A stretch of DNA of 64,000 bases from Streptomyces collinus. Lineage in GTDB: Bacteria > Actinomycetota > Actinomycetes > Streptomycetales > Streptomycetaceae. Position numbers and translations under genes: made by a program. The notes below the pieces were generated by a model. The model did no database searches. It was not told the origin of the DNA and saw only the letters and a program-made list of their open reading frames with translations. The stretch lies in NCBI RefSeq assembly GCF_031348265.1, contig NZ_CP133771.1, positions 5,580,001 through 5,644,000 on the forward strand. Reading direction: 5' to 3'. Positions 1 through 7,390 of this stretch are shown one piece after another (the stretch's first letter is position 1; the number at the start of each line of letters is the position of its first letter).

Positions 1-526
1 CCTCTTCGAGGGTGCGGGCGACCTTCAGACCACGACCGCCACCACCGAAGGCGGCCTTGATCGCGATCGGCAGGCCGTGCTCCTCGGCGAACGCGACGAC
101 CTCGTCCGCACCGGAGACCGGGTCGGGCGTACCGGCCACCAGCGGGGCACCCGCGCGCTGCGCGATGTGCCGGGCGGCGACCTTGTCACCCAGGTCGCGG
201 ATGGCCTGCGGCGGCGGGCCGATCCAGATCAGGCCCGCGTCCAGGACCGCCTGCGCGAACTCGGCGTTCTCGGAAAGGAAGCCGTAGCCGGGGTGGATCG
301 CGTCCGCACCCGACTCGCGGGCGGCGCCCAGCACCTTCTCGATGTCGAGGTAGCTGGTGCCCGGCGTGTCACCGCCCAGGGCGAACGCCTCATCCGCGGC
401 GCGGACATGCAGAGCGTCCCGGTCCGGGTCGGCGTAGACGGCCACGCTCGCGATACCGGCATCCCGGCAGGCCCGGGCCACGCGGACAGCGATTTCGCCA
501 CGGTTGGCGATGAGCACCTTGCGCAC
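1..526 (-). CDS. accA2: Acetyl/propionyl-CoA carboxylase alpha subunit (biotin carboxylase), N-terminal part
   Basis: The gene runs off the left edge, so only about the first 175 residues are visible. The biotin carboxylase domain carboxylates biotin with ATP and bicarbonate for acyl-CoA carboxylases. Family motifs seen are the N-terminal KVLIANRGEIAVRV, HPGYGFLSENAEFA, and the ATP-grasp glycine loop AAFGGGGRGLKV near the window edge. The start is GTG at 526, preceded by AAGGAGGGAG. The beta and epsilon subunits and the biotin ligase lie within the next 4.5 kb, consistent with one multisubunit enzyme supplying methylmalonyl/malonyl-CoA. The C-terminal biotin carboxyl-carrier domain is expected outside the window. 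The family is certain. The accA2 symbol rests on recalled synteny. Confidence 0.93.
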   Translation of the reverse strand, partial: MRKVLIANRGEIAVRVARACRDAGIASVAVYADPDRDALHVRAADEAFALGGDTPGTSYLDIEKVLGAARESGADAIHPGYGFLSENAEFAQAVLDAGLIWIGPPPQAIRDLGDKVAARHIAQRAGAPLVAGTPDPVSGADEVVAFAEEHGLPIAIKAAFGGGGRGLKVARTLEE

Positions 527-862
527 GATTGAGGCTCCCTCCTTGAAACAAGCCGAGTTTAGGGACAGCCGACACGACACTTCGACCCGTCCCCAGTGGT
601 GAGCTTGCCCACACGGAGCGTGATGCGAGGCTCGCTCGACCCGCGAAATCCCTTGTCGCACCGCGGTACGCAGTACTCCTCCGGGAAACCCTAGCCCTCT
701 CCTGTGGTCAAGGTCTCTGTCATCACGTGCTGCGGGCCACTCGGTTTCTTTGTGGAGTCCCTACGAATGGCCCAATGATTCTTTGCCCGCGGCCGAACCC
801 TTGTCCCGGGGTTTACCGGTTAGTAGCGTTCGCGGTGTCTCAAAGGGAAGAGGGTGGGCCCG
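527..862. other. Intergenic region between divergent accA2 and a membrane protein gene
   Basis: About 335 bases without a convincing gene. It must carry the promoter of the leftward biotin carboxylase gene and that of the rightward membrane protein gene. TTTACCGGTTAGTAGCG near 811-827 is the most promoter-like stretch on the plus strand. I see no strong dyad, terminator or small ORF with a ribosome binding site. Confidence 0.5.
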
Positions 863-1339
863 GTGATACGCAGGCCGGTGGCGTGGGTCGTGGCGGTGGT
901 GCTGTTCGCCGAGGCGTTCGGAGTCGCCGCGCTCAACTGGTTCCTGGGGGTCGTCGTCGACCGGCAGGACATGTCGCTGGCCGGGCTGGACCCGCACATG
1001 ATGTCGGTGTCGTCGAAGATCGGCGGGATCGCCTTCGGCCTCTACTTCGCGCTGTGCGGCCTGGTCGCCCTGCTCGTGGCGCTGCGGGACCGGCCTCCGG
1101 CCGGCCTCGGACGCGTACTGCTGATCAGTGCCGCGGTCGTGCACGCCCTGCTGGGCGCGTTCACCTGGGGTCTCGTCGGCTGGACGGCGTTCCTGTTCAT
1201 GGTGCTGGTGCTCGCCCTGATCGTGCTGCTGCTGATGACGTACGACCGTCCGGCCGAGCCCGCCGACGCCGCGCCCGGAGGCGGGAAGAGCGGCGACGGG
1301 CCTCCGGTCACTTCTCCGCCGGCGCCCACAACTCCGTGA
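863..1339 (+). CDS. Small integral membrane protein, function unknown
   Basis: 158 residues. Four hydrophobic segments are visible: AWVVAVVLFAEAFGVAALNW, then IAFGLYFALCGLVALLVAL, VLLISAAVVHALLGAFTWGL and a last one ending in ALIVLLLMTY. A hydrophilic Pro/Gly-rich tail of about 30 residues follows. I chose GTG at 863 because GGGAAGAGGG lies at a proper distance; GTG at 854 is in frame but sits on that ribosome binding site. The 3' end overlaps the convergent maf gene by about 30 bases. No catalytic motif is visible and I assign no function. Confidence 0.8.
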   Translation: MIRRPVAWVVAVVLFAEAFGVAALNWFLGVVVDRQDMSLAGLDPHMMSVSSKIGGIAFGLYFALCGLVALLVALRDRPPAGLGRVLLISAAVVHALLGAFTWGLVGWTAFLFMVLVLALIVLLLMTYDRPAEPADAAPGGGKSGDGPPVTSPPAPTTP

Positions 1340-1928
1340 TGCCGACGCCCAGTTCGGCGAGGAGCCGGCGCAGGAGCGGCAGGCTGATGCCGATGACGTT
1401 GCCGTGGTCGCCGTCGATGCCGTCGATGAACGGGGCCGAGCGGCCGTCCAGGGTGAACGCCCCGGCGACGTAGAGGGGTTCGCCCGAGGCGACGTAGGCG
1501 GCGATCTCCTCGTCGGAGGGGTCGCCGAAGTGGACGACCGTGGACGCGGTGGCGGAGACGTAGCGGCCGGTGAGCGTGTCGTAGACGCAGTGGCCGGTCT
1601 GGAGGGTGCCGGCGCGGCCGCGCATCGACTTCCAGCGGGCGGTGGCCTCCTCGGCGTCCGCGGGCTTGCCGAGGGCCTGGCCGTCCAGGTCGAGCACCGA
1701 GTCGCAGCCGATCACGAGCGCGCCCTTGACCTCCGGCCGGGCCGCCACGACGGACGCCTTCGCCTCGGCCAGGGCGAGCGCCAGCTCGGCCGGGGTGGGG
1801 GCGGTGACGGCGTCCTCATCGACGCCGCTCACGATCACCTCGGGGGCGAGGCCGGCCTGGCGGAGCAGTCCGAGCCGGGCGGGGGACTGGGAGGCGAGGA
1901 CGAGTCGCCTGCGGCGCTGAGCAGTCAT
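1308..1928 (-). CDS. maf: Maf/YhdE-family nucleoside triphosphate pyrophosphatase
   Basis: 206 residues, normal family length. Maf proteins hydrolyse non-canonical or canonical NTPs to NMP and pyrophosphate in the cytoplasm, acting in house-cleaning or septation control. The N-terminus RLVLASQSPARLGLLRQAG is the Maf signature with the SxSPRR-like motif. GCDSVLDLDGQALGKP and the GIDGDHGNVIGISL stretch are also typical. Conservation of the neighbourhood with acyl-CoA carboxylase genes is common in streptomycetes. Annotation is firm at family level. Nucleotide specificity (dTTP/UTP class versus 7-methyl-GTP class) is not decided here. Confidence 0.93.
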   Translation of the reverse strand: MTAQRRRRLVLASQSPARLGLLRQAGLAPEVIVSGVDEDAVTAPTPAELALALAEAKASVVAARPEVKGALVIGCDSVLDLDGQALGKPADAEEATARWKSMRGRAGTLQTGHCVYDTLTGRYVSATASTVVHFGDPSDEEIAAYVASGEPLYVAGAFTLDGRSAPFIDGIDGDHGNVIGISLPLLRRLLAELGVGITELWAPAEK

Positions 1929-1960
1929 GCGGTCAGGTTAGTCACACGGGTGAGGCCGGT

Positions 1961-2089
1961 TCACCTCACGCCGATCACCAGCATGGCCACGAACATGGCC
2001 AACGCCATGAGAACGCCCAGCCGCCGGAGCATGTCCTGCATGTCGCGGAGTTCCTTCGGCGGTTCGTTCTCGGGGTCGGACCACAGCAT
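1961..2089 (-). CDS. mmpB: MmpB-like 42-residue morphogenic membrane protein
   Basis: A 42-residue product beginning MLWSDPENEPPKELRDMQ. It has a charged amphipathic N-terminal half and one C-terminal transmembrane helix (LGVLMALAMFVAMLVIGVR). I recognise this arrangement and the opening residues as the Streptomyces morphogenic membrane protein MmpB, recalled rather than searched. A longer in-frame start at 2188 would add low-complexity sequence overlapping a hairpin, so ATG at 2089 is preferred, although its ribosome binding site is weak. It lies between accE and maf on the same strand and would be missed by ORF callers with a length cut-off. Confidence 0.65.
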   Translation of the reverse strand: MLWSDPENEPPKELRDMQDMLRRLGVLMALAMFVAMLVIGVR

Positions 2090-2115
2090 GAGTCCAGCGT
2101 GCGGCCTGGCAGGGC

Positions 2116-2151
2116 GGGGCGCCTGAGTAGGGGTACTCAAATCGGCGCCCC
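2116..2151. repeat. Nested inverted repeat upstream of mmpB
   Basis: GGGGCGCC (2116-2123) pairs with GGCGCCCC (2144-2151), and inside it TGAGTA (2124-2129) pairs with TACTCA (2134-2139) around GGGG. It lies after the accE stop and 27 bases before the mmpB start. It can be a terminator for accE, an operator for mmpB, or both. No T-tract follows on either strand. Confidence 0.6.
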
Positions 2152-2159
2152 GCGTTGTT

Positions 2160-2198
2160 CCGCCGTGCGCGGTTCCCCGCGCCCGCACCTGGGGGCGA
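2160..2198 (-). repeat. Dispersed intergenic repeat, copy 1
   Basis: Read on the minus strand this segment contains CCCCCAGGTGCGGGCG followed by CGGGGAACCGCGC. It resembles the block near 51014-51050 (CCCCCCAGGGGCGCGGGG then AACTGCGCG) and a decayed form near 15028-15060. I recognise this as a repeated intergenic element common in Streptomyces chromosomes. The function is unknown. Confidence 0.5.
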
Positions 2199-2203
2199 GA
2201 GCT

Positions 2204-2413
2204 CTAGCCCGGCCAGTAGGTGCGGCCCCACGCCGCCGGCCCGGGCTGGGGCAGGCGGTGGGACGCGATGCGGGACGGGTCGGACCAGGAATCGCGGGAC
2301 GCCGGCGCGCCGGGCGGGGCGGTTGCCGCCGCCGCGGCGCGCGCCCTGACCACCGCCAGGGCGGCGGCCAGCTCCTCCGGGGTCGGGTTGCCCCGTACGA
2401 CCTTGATCGTCAT
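2204..2413 (-). CDS. accE: Acyl-CoA carboxylase epsilon subunit
   Basis: 69 residues, the usual size of actinobacterial AccE/PccE proteins. These bind the beta-subunit hexamer and stimulate the carboxylase complex. The N-terminal MTIKVVRGNPTPEELAAALA is the family signature (VVRGxPTxEELAAL). An Ala-rich linker and the WGRTYWPG C-terminus follow. The start has AGGAGG seven bases upstream. The gene begins 25 bases after the beta-subunit stop, so the two form an operon and should be translated in a fixed ratio. Small but confidently assigned. Confidence 0.9.
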   Translation of the reverse strand: MTIKVVRGNPTPEELAAALAVVRARAAAAATAPPGAPASRDSWSDPSRIASHRLPQPGPAAWGRTYWPG

Positions 2414-2438
2414 GTGGGCCTCCTGGGCTCGCTGCGGA

Positions 2439-4043
2439 CTAGAGGGGGATGTTGCCGTGCTTCTTCGGAGGCAGGGATTCCCGCTTGGTACGCAGTTGAC
2501 GCAGGCCGCGTACGACGTGACGGCGGGTTTCGGACGGCATGATCACGGCGTCGATGTAGCCGCGCTCGGCCGCGACGTAGGGGTTGAGGAGGGCGTCCTC
2601 GTACTCCCGGATCAGCCGCGCCCGGACCGCCTCCAGATCCTCGCCCTTCGCCTCGGCCTCCGCGATGGTGCGGCGGTGCAGGATGTTGACCGCGCCCTGG
2701 GCGCCCATGACGGCGATCTGGGCGGTGGGCCAGGCGAGGTTGAGGTCGGCGCCCAGGTGCTTGGAGCCCATGACGTCGTAGGCGCCGCCGAACGCCTTGC
2801 GGGTGATGATCGTGATGAGCGGGACGGTCGCCTCGGCGTAGGCGTAGATCAGCTTCGCGCCGCGGCGGATGATGCCGTCGTGCTCCTGGTCGACGCCGGG
2901 CAGGAAGCCGGGGACGTCGACGAAGGTGATGACGGGGACGTTGAAGGCGTCGCAGGTCCGCACGAAGCGGGCGGCCTTCTCGCTGGCCTTGATGTCCAGG
3001 CAGCCGGCGAACTGCATCGGCTGGTTGGCGACGATGCCCACCGGGTGGCCCTCGACGCGGCCGAAGCCGGTGACGATGTTCGGCGCGTACAGCGGCTGCG
3101 TCTCGAAGAACTCTGCGTCGTCCAGGACGTGCTCGATCACCGCGTGCATGTCGTACGGCTGGTTGGCGCTGTCCGGGACGATCACGTCCAGCTCGCGGTC
3201 CTCGTCGCTGACCTCCAGGTCGGCCTCCTCCGGGAAGGCCGGTGCCTCGGAGAGGTTGTTGGACGGCAGGTAGGACAGCAGCTGCTTGATGTACTCGATG
3301 GCGTCCTTCTCGTCGCCCGCCATGTGGTGGGCGACTCCGGAGGTCGCGTTGTGGGTCCGGGCGCCGCCCAGCTCCTCGAAGCCCACGTCCTCGCCGGTGA
3401 CGGTCTTGATGACGTCGGGGCCGGTGATGAACATGTGCGAGGTCTGGTCGACCATGACCGTGAAGTCGGTGATGGCCGGGGAGTAGACCGCGCCCCCCGC
3501 GCACGGCCCGACCACCAGGCTGATCTGCGGGATGACGCCGGAGGCGTGGGTGTTGCGGCGGAAGATCTCGCCGTACGCGCCGAGCGAGGCCACACCCTCC
3601 TGGATGCGGGCGCCGCCGGAGTCGTTGATGCCGATGACCGGGCAGCCGGTCTTCAGGGCGAAGTCCATGACCTTGACGATCTTCTGCCCGTAGACCTCGC
3701 CGAGGGCCCCGCCGAAGACGGTGAAGTCCTGCGAGAACACGGCGACCGGACGGCCGTCGACGGTTCCGTACCCGGTGACGACGCCGTCGCCGTAGGGGCG
3801 GTTCTTGTCGAGGCCGAAGTTGGTGGAGCGGTGCCGGGCGAACTCGTCCAGCTCGACGAAGGAGCCCTCGTCGAGCAGGAGCTCGATCCGCTCACGGGCC
3901 GTCAGCTTGCCCTTGGCATGCTGCTTTTCGACGGCGCGTGCGGAGCCGGCGTGTGTCGCTTCCTCGATGCGTCGCTTCAGATCCGCGAGCTTGCCCGCGG
4001 TCGTGTGAATGTCGGGCTGCTGCTGCTCTTCCGGCTCGGACAT
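2439..4043 (-). CDS. pccB: Propionyl-CoA carboxylase beta subunit (carboxyltransferase)
   Basis: 534 residues. It transfers carboxyl from carboxybiotin to an acyl-CoA; the hexamer acts with the AccA-type alpha subunit and epsilon. Carboxyltransferase motifs are present: INDSGGARIQEGV, GPCAGGAVYSPA, VDVPGFLPGVDQEH and the GGAYDVMGSKHLGAD stretch. In the S. coelicolor enzymes the residue equivalent to Asp422 of PccB selects propionyl-CoA over acetyl-CoA. Here the aligned position is Asp423 in GGAYD, which points to propionyl-CoA. It is transcribed with accE downstream and is divergent from the biotin ligase gene. Family certain; substrate is inference from one position. Confidence 0.94.
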   Translation of the reverse strand: MSEPEEQQQPDIHTTAGKLADLKRRIEEATHAGSARAVEKQHAKGKLTARERIELLLDEGSFVELDEFARHRSTNFGLDKNRPYGDGVVTGYGTVDGRPVAVFSQDFTVFGGALGEVYGQKIVKVMDFALKTGCPVIGINDSGGARIQEGVASLGAYGEIFRRNTHASGVIPQISLVVGPCAGGAVYSPAITDFTVMVDQTSHMFITGPDVIKTVTGEDVGFEELGGARTHNATSGVAHHMAGDEKDAIEYIKQLLSYLPSNNLSEAPAFPEEADLEVSDEDRELDVIVPDSANQPYDMHAVIEHVLDDAEFFETQPLYAPNIVTGFGRVEGHPVGIVANQPMQFAGCLDIKASEKAARFVRTCDAFNVPVITFVDVPGFLPGVDQEHDGIIRRGAKLIYAYAEATVPLITIITRKAFGGAYDVMGSKHLGADLNLAWPTAQIAVMGAQGAVNILHRRTIAEAEAKGEDLEAVRARLIREYEDALLNPYVAAERGYIDAVIMPSETRRHVVRGLRQLRTKRESLPPKKHGNIPL

Positions 4044-4153
4044 CGGGATGCGGCTCCCTGCCTGCTCAAAAGGGGGGACGGTTACTCATCCGTAGAGTAG
4101 TGGGGGGCCTCCACATCGGCAGTGCGGCGTTTACCACACCTAGGGTGGCTTGC

Positions 4154-5020
4154 ATGACGCCGCGAGATGCATCAGAGCCGAACGGAAGCCGTTGGTCCGA
4201 CCTGGACCGTCCGCCCCTCAACGTCACCGCCCTGCGCCGGGGGCTGGTGCGGCAGGGAGGGCTGTGGTCGGAGGTGGACGTGGTGCAGCGCACCGGCTCC
4301 ACGAACTCCGATCTGGTGGCCCGGGCGGCGAAGGGCGAGGTGACCGAGGGCGCGGTGCTGGTCGCCGAGGAGCAGACGGCGGGCCGCGGCCGCCTCGACC
4401 GCCAGTGGACGGCGCCGCCCCGCTCCGGCCTCTTCTTCTCCGTCCTGCTCACGCCGAGCGAGGTGCCGGTCGCACGGTGGGGGTGGCTGCCGCTGCTCAC
4501 GGGGGTCGCGGTGGCGACGGGTCTGTCGCGGGCGGCCGGCGTGGACACGGCCCTGAAGTGGCCGAACGACCTGCTGGTCACGGTGGGGGGCGCTGAGCGC
4601 AAGGCCGGCGGAATCCTGGCCGAGCGGGCCGGCGACGACGGTGTCGTCATCGGGGTCGGCATCAACGTCTCGCTCAAGGACGACGAACTGCCGGTGCCGA
4701 CGGCGGGGTCGCTGGGCCTGGCCGGGGCCGTGAGCACGGACCGGGATCCGCTGCTGCGGGGGGTGCTGCGCTCACTGGAGGAGTGGTACGGCAAGTGGCG
4801 TGACGCCGAGGGTGACGCGGTCGCGTGCGGGTTGCAGGAGGCATATGCGGCGGGGTGCGCGACGCTCGGGCGAGTCGTGCGGGCGGAGCTGCCGGGGGAC
4901 CGGTCGGTCGTGGGGGAGGCCGTGGCTCTGGACGGGGACGGGCGACTGGTGCTGGCGACGGAGGAGGGGGTGCAGGAGCCGGTCGGTGCCGGGGACATCG
5001 TCCACCTGAGGCCGGCGTGA
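4154..5020 (+). CDS. birA: Biotin--[acetyl-CoA-carboxylase] ligase, monofunctional
   Basis: 288 residues. It forms biotinyl-AMP and attaches biotin to the carrier domain of the acyl-CoA carboxylase alpha subunit. Catalytic-domain motifs are QRTGSTNSDLVARA, the biotin/ATP loop EEQTAGRGRLDRQW, ALKWPNDLLV and ERKAGGILAE, then GVGINVSL. There is no N-terminal winged helix, so this is a group I enzyme without DNA-binding repressor function. ATG at 4154 is preceded by TAGGGT seven bases upstream, which fits a leaderless transcript; no clear ribosome binding site is seen. It is divergent from pccB/accE, as expected for a partner of the carboxylase. Confidence 0.93.
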   Translation: MTPRDASEPNGSRWSDLDRPPLNVTALRRGLVRQGGLWSEVDVVQRTGSTNSDLVARAAKGEVTEGAVLVAEEQTAGRGRLDRQWTAPPRSGLFFSVLLTPSEVPVARWGWLPLLTGVAVATGLSRAAGVDTALKWPNDLLVTVGGAERKAGGILAERAGDDGVVIGVGINVSLKDDELPVPTAGSLGLAGAVSTDRDPLLRGVLRSLEEWYGKWRDAEGDAVACGLQEAYAAGCATLGRVVRAELPGDRSVVGEAVALDGDGRLVLATEEGVQEPVGAGDIVHLRPA

Positions 5021-5351
5021 GCCGGGGCCGGATGGGTCCGCGGCCCGGCGGAGCGGGGTGCCTCCCCCAAGCTCTTCGAGCGGGGGGTACCCCCGGCGCC
5101 CATCCGTGCCGCCCCCTGGGCGCGGGCCAGGTGCTTCCAGCCCGTCCGGCGATTGAGGACGAGGCCGTTCAGGCCGAAGCGGGGGCCCGGGGGGCGGAGC
5201 CCCTTGGGGACAGCGGCAGAGACGCCGGGTCCCTGGACAACCCGGGGAACCTCACCCCCCGGCCCAACCTAACGGAGTGAGCTGGCGCACACCTGCCGTA
5301 GAGTTGAGGCCGGTCGATACATGACCGTGACAGATCGGAAGGGCAACACGC
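5021..5351. repeat. Intergenic region with dispersed hairpin repeats
   Basis: About 330 bases with no gene. It starts with a hairpin at roughly 5055-5094 in which GGTGCCTCCCCC pairs with GGGGGGTACC around CTCTTCGAG. A second block follows at about 5138-5213, with AGCCCGTCCGGCGATTGAG and a GGGGGCGGAGCCCC-like end. I recognise both as Streptomyces intergenic repeat types recurring in many genomes. The last 80 bases carry the promoter region of the cyclase gene. The hairpin may also end birA transcription. Confidence 0.6.
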
Positions 5352-6458
5352 GTGACCGTCGACGACTCGGGTTCCGGCGAGGACGCGCAGGGCGCCGACT
5401 CCGGCGAGGATCCGCTCGCCCTGCGCCTCGAAGGGCTCATCCTGGGCGCCGAGCGCCGCTACACCCCGTTTCAGGCGGCCCGCAGCGCCGGTGTCTCCAT
5501 GGAACTGGCCTCCCGCTTCTGGCGGGCCATGGGCTTTGCCGACATAGGCCAGGCCAAGGCCCTCACGGAGGCCGACGTCCTCGCCCTGCGGCGCCTCGCC
5601 GGTCTGGTCGAGGCGGGGCTGCTGAGCGAGGCGATGGCCGTCCAGGTGGCCCGGTCCACGGGCCAGACCACCGCGCGGCTCGCCGAGTGGCAGATCGACT
5701 CCTTCCTGGAGGGGCTGACCGAGCCGCCCGAGCCGGGCATGACCCGCACCGAGGTCACGTACCCGATCGTCGAGCTGCTCCTGCCCGAGCTGGAGGAGTT
5801 CCTGGTCTACGTCTGGCGCCGGCAGCTCGCCGCCTCGGCCGGACGGGTCGTGCAGGCGGCCGACGACGAGGAGATGGTCGACCGGCGCCTCGCCGTCGGC
5901 TTCGCCGACCTGGTCGGGTTCACGCGGCTCACCCGCCGCATGGAGGAGGAGGAACTCGGCGAGCTGGTCGAGGCCTTCGAGACCACGGCCGCGGACCTGG
6001 TGGCCGCGAACGGCGGGCGGCTGATCAAGACCCTGGGCGACGAGGTGCTCTACGCCGCCGACGACGCGGGCACGGCCGCCGAGATCGCCCTGCGGCTGAT
6101 CGAGACCATGGCGCACGACGAGACGATGCCGGAGCTGCGCGTCGGCATGGCGTTCGGCACGGTCACCACCCGTATGGGTGATGTGTTCGGTACGACCGTG
6201 AACCTGGCCTCCCGGCTCACCTCGATAGCTCCGAAGGACGCCGTCCTCGTCGACACCGCCTTCGCCGAGGAGCTGATCCGTACGCAGGACGCCCCGGCCT
6301 CGGAGGCGGAGGCGGCCGAGGAGGCCGCGGCGGCGGAGAAGGAGGGCGAGGAGCCCCCGGTGTACCGCTTCGGGCTGCAGCCGATGTGGCAGCGGCCGGT
6401 GCGTGGCCTGGGCGTCGTGGAGCCGTGGCTGCTCACGCGGCGGGACAGCGCGCCGTAA
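5352..6458 (+). CDS. cya: Class III adenylate cyclase
   Basis: 368 residues, GTG start. It makes cAMP from ATP. The N-terminal half holds a helical segment with a MerR-like look (AERRYTPFQAARSAGVSME) and a long helical linker, and no transmembrane segment. The cyclase homology domain spans about 175-320. Visible are a metal Asp in GFADLVGFTRLTRRM, the second metal Asp and preceding Lys in RLIKTLGDEVLYAA, and the transition-state Asn/Arg in GDVFGTTVNLASRL. All key class III residues are therefore present. An acidic Ala/Glu stretch precedes the C-terminus. Single gene after birA. The orthologous position in S. coelicolor is, as I recall, the genus's main adenylate cyclase, needed for germination and development. 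Confidence 0.92.
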   Translation: MTVDDSGSGEDAQGADSGEDPLALRLEGLILGAERRYTPFQAARSAGVSMELASRFWRAMGFADIGQAKALTEADVLALRRLAGLVEAGLLSEAMAVQVARSTGQTTARLAEWQIDSFLEGLTEPPEPGMTRTEVTYPIVELLLPELEEFLVYVWRRQLAASAGRVVQAADDEEMVDRRLAVGFADLVGFTRLTRRMEEEELGELVEAFETTAADLVAANGGRLIKTLGDEVLYAADDAGTAAEIALRLIETMAHDETMPELRVGMAFGTVTTRMGDVFGTTVNLASRLTSIAPKDAVLVDTAFAEELIRTQDAPASEAEAAEEAAAAEKEGEEPPVYRFGLQPMWQRPVRGLGVVEPWLLTRRDSAP

Positions 6459-6499
6459 CCGGGCGTCGGCGAGAGGGCGTGCCCTTGCCGGCCGGGACG

Positions 6500-7177
6500 T
6501 CAGCGGCGCTCGGCCGGTGAGTCCACGCACAGGCCTATGACCGGCACGCACAGGCCCGGGTCGTTCCGTTTCTCCGTCTCCTCGGGCTCGGGCGCCGGGG
6601 TCGGTGTGGTCCGGCTCGGCGGTGCGGGCGGGGCCGGGGCCGGACGCGTGGTGCCGCCGTCCGGGGTCGTCGGTGCCGGGGCGGGGGCGGGGGCGTTCGG
6701 CCGGTTCGGTGTGTCGGGGATGGTCGTGGGCGCCGGGGCGGCTGCCTTGGAGGCCGTCGGGGTGCCGGTCGTGGTGGACGGGGACGGCCGCGCGCCCTTG
6801 GCGGCCGGTGACGGGGTGAGGCCGCCCGGGGCGCCGGGCGACGAGGGGCTCGCGTCAGGGGCCGCCGGGAAGGTCGCGGCCGGGCCGGCGGTGCCGTGCG
6901 ACGCGGTGGTGACGGGCTCCGGGCGGGGCCCGGCCTCGACGGCGCGGGCGTCGGGGCCCGGGCCGGAGGCCAGGCGCAGGAGGCTCAGGGCGCCCGCGGC
7001 GAGGGCGAGGCCGCCGGCGGCGAGCAGGACCTTGCGGGGGCGGGGCTTGCGGTGCCGGCCCCGGGCGTGAGGGGTTTCGGCCGGGGCCTGCTCGTGGGGC
7101 GCGGGCGGCTCCCGCCGGCAGGGTGCCGGGGCGGTCCTGGTGGCCTGGTGCGGTTTCGTCGGCGTGTTCGTCGTCAT
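6500..7177 (-). CDS. Pro/Ala/Thr-rich single-pass membrane protein
   Basis: 225 residues, function unknown. The ATG at 7177 (or the adjoining GTG at 7180) follows GGGAGGG. A basic cytoplasmic region of about 45 residues (GRHRKPRPRK) precedes one hydrophobic helix (VLLAAGGLALAAGALSLL). Then comes a roughly 130-residue low-complexity Pro/Thr/Ala/Ser region that would lie outside the membrane. The C-terminal NDPGLCVPVIGLCVD holds two Cys, possibly a disulfide. The layout suggests a cell-envelope protein spanning the wall with a tail domain. I do not recognise the family. A longer in-frame start at 7723 is rejected because it overlaps the neighbouring hydratase. Confidence 0.75.
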   Translation of the reverse strand: MTTNTPTKPHQATRTAPAPCRREPPAPHEQAPAETPHARGRHRKPRPRKVLLAAGGLALAAGALSLLRLASGPGPDARAVEAGPRPEPVTTASHGTAGPAATFPAAPDASPSSPGAPGGLTPSPAAKGARPSPSTTTGTPTASKAAAPAPTTIPDTPNRPNAPAPAPAPTTPDGGTTRPAPAPPAPPSRTTPTPAPEPEETEKRNDPGLCVPVIGLCVDSPAERR

Positions 7178-7363
7178 CACGGTCCCTCCCCGATGCGCAT
7201 GCGCCCCCTGTGCGCCGTGGGGGACGCACGCTATGCGCTGCCATGGGCGTTTGGGCCGGGGTTGCGGCGATGTCACTCGAACGGGTGGGCGGGGGTCGTG
7301 GGGTCGGAGGTGTCCGCCCTTTCGCGGGTGGGGTGCGGCTGCGATGATCTGAGCGTCGGCTTT

Positions 7364-7379
7364 GTTAACCCGCGTTAAC
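7364..7379. promoter_or_regulatory. Palindrome GTTAAC-CCGC-GTTAAC before the enoyl-CoA hydratase gene
   Basis: Two copies of the self-complementary hexamer GTTAAC are separated by four bases. They lie directly upstream of the GGAGG ribosome binding site of the gene at 7391. AT-rich dyads like this stand out in such GC-rich DNA and usually mark an operator. The cognate regulator is not identifiable here. Confidence 0.45.
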
Positions 7380-7390
7380 CGGAGGGTGTC

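Noticed and set aside
2220..4100. Long plus-strand frame opposite accE/pccB
   Set aside because: It is the antisense shadow of two certain genes. Its product is Asp/Gly/Val low-complexity with no motif, as expected in GC-rich DNA.
5169..6551. 460-codon minus-strand frame over the adenylate cyclase
   Set aside because: The plus frame has all class III cyclase residues, and the minus frame is low-complexity.
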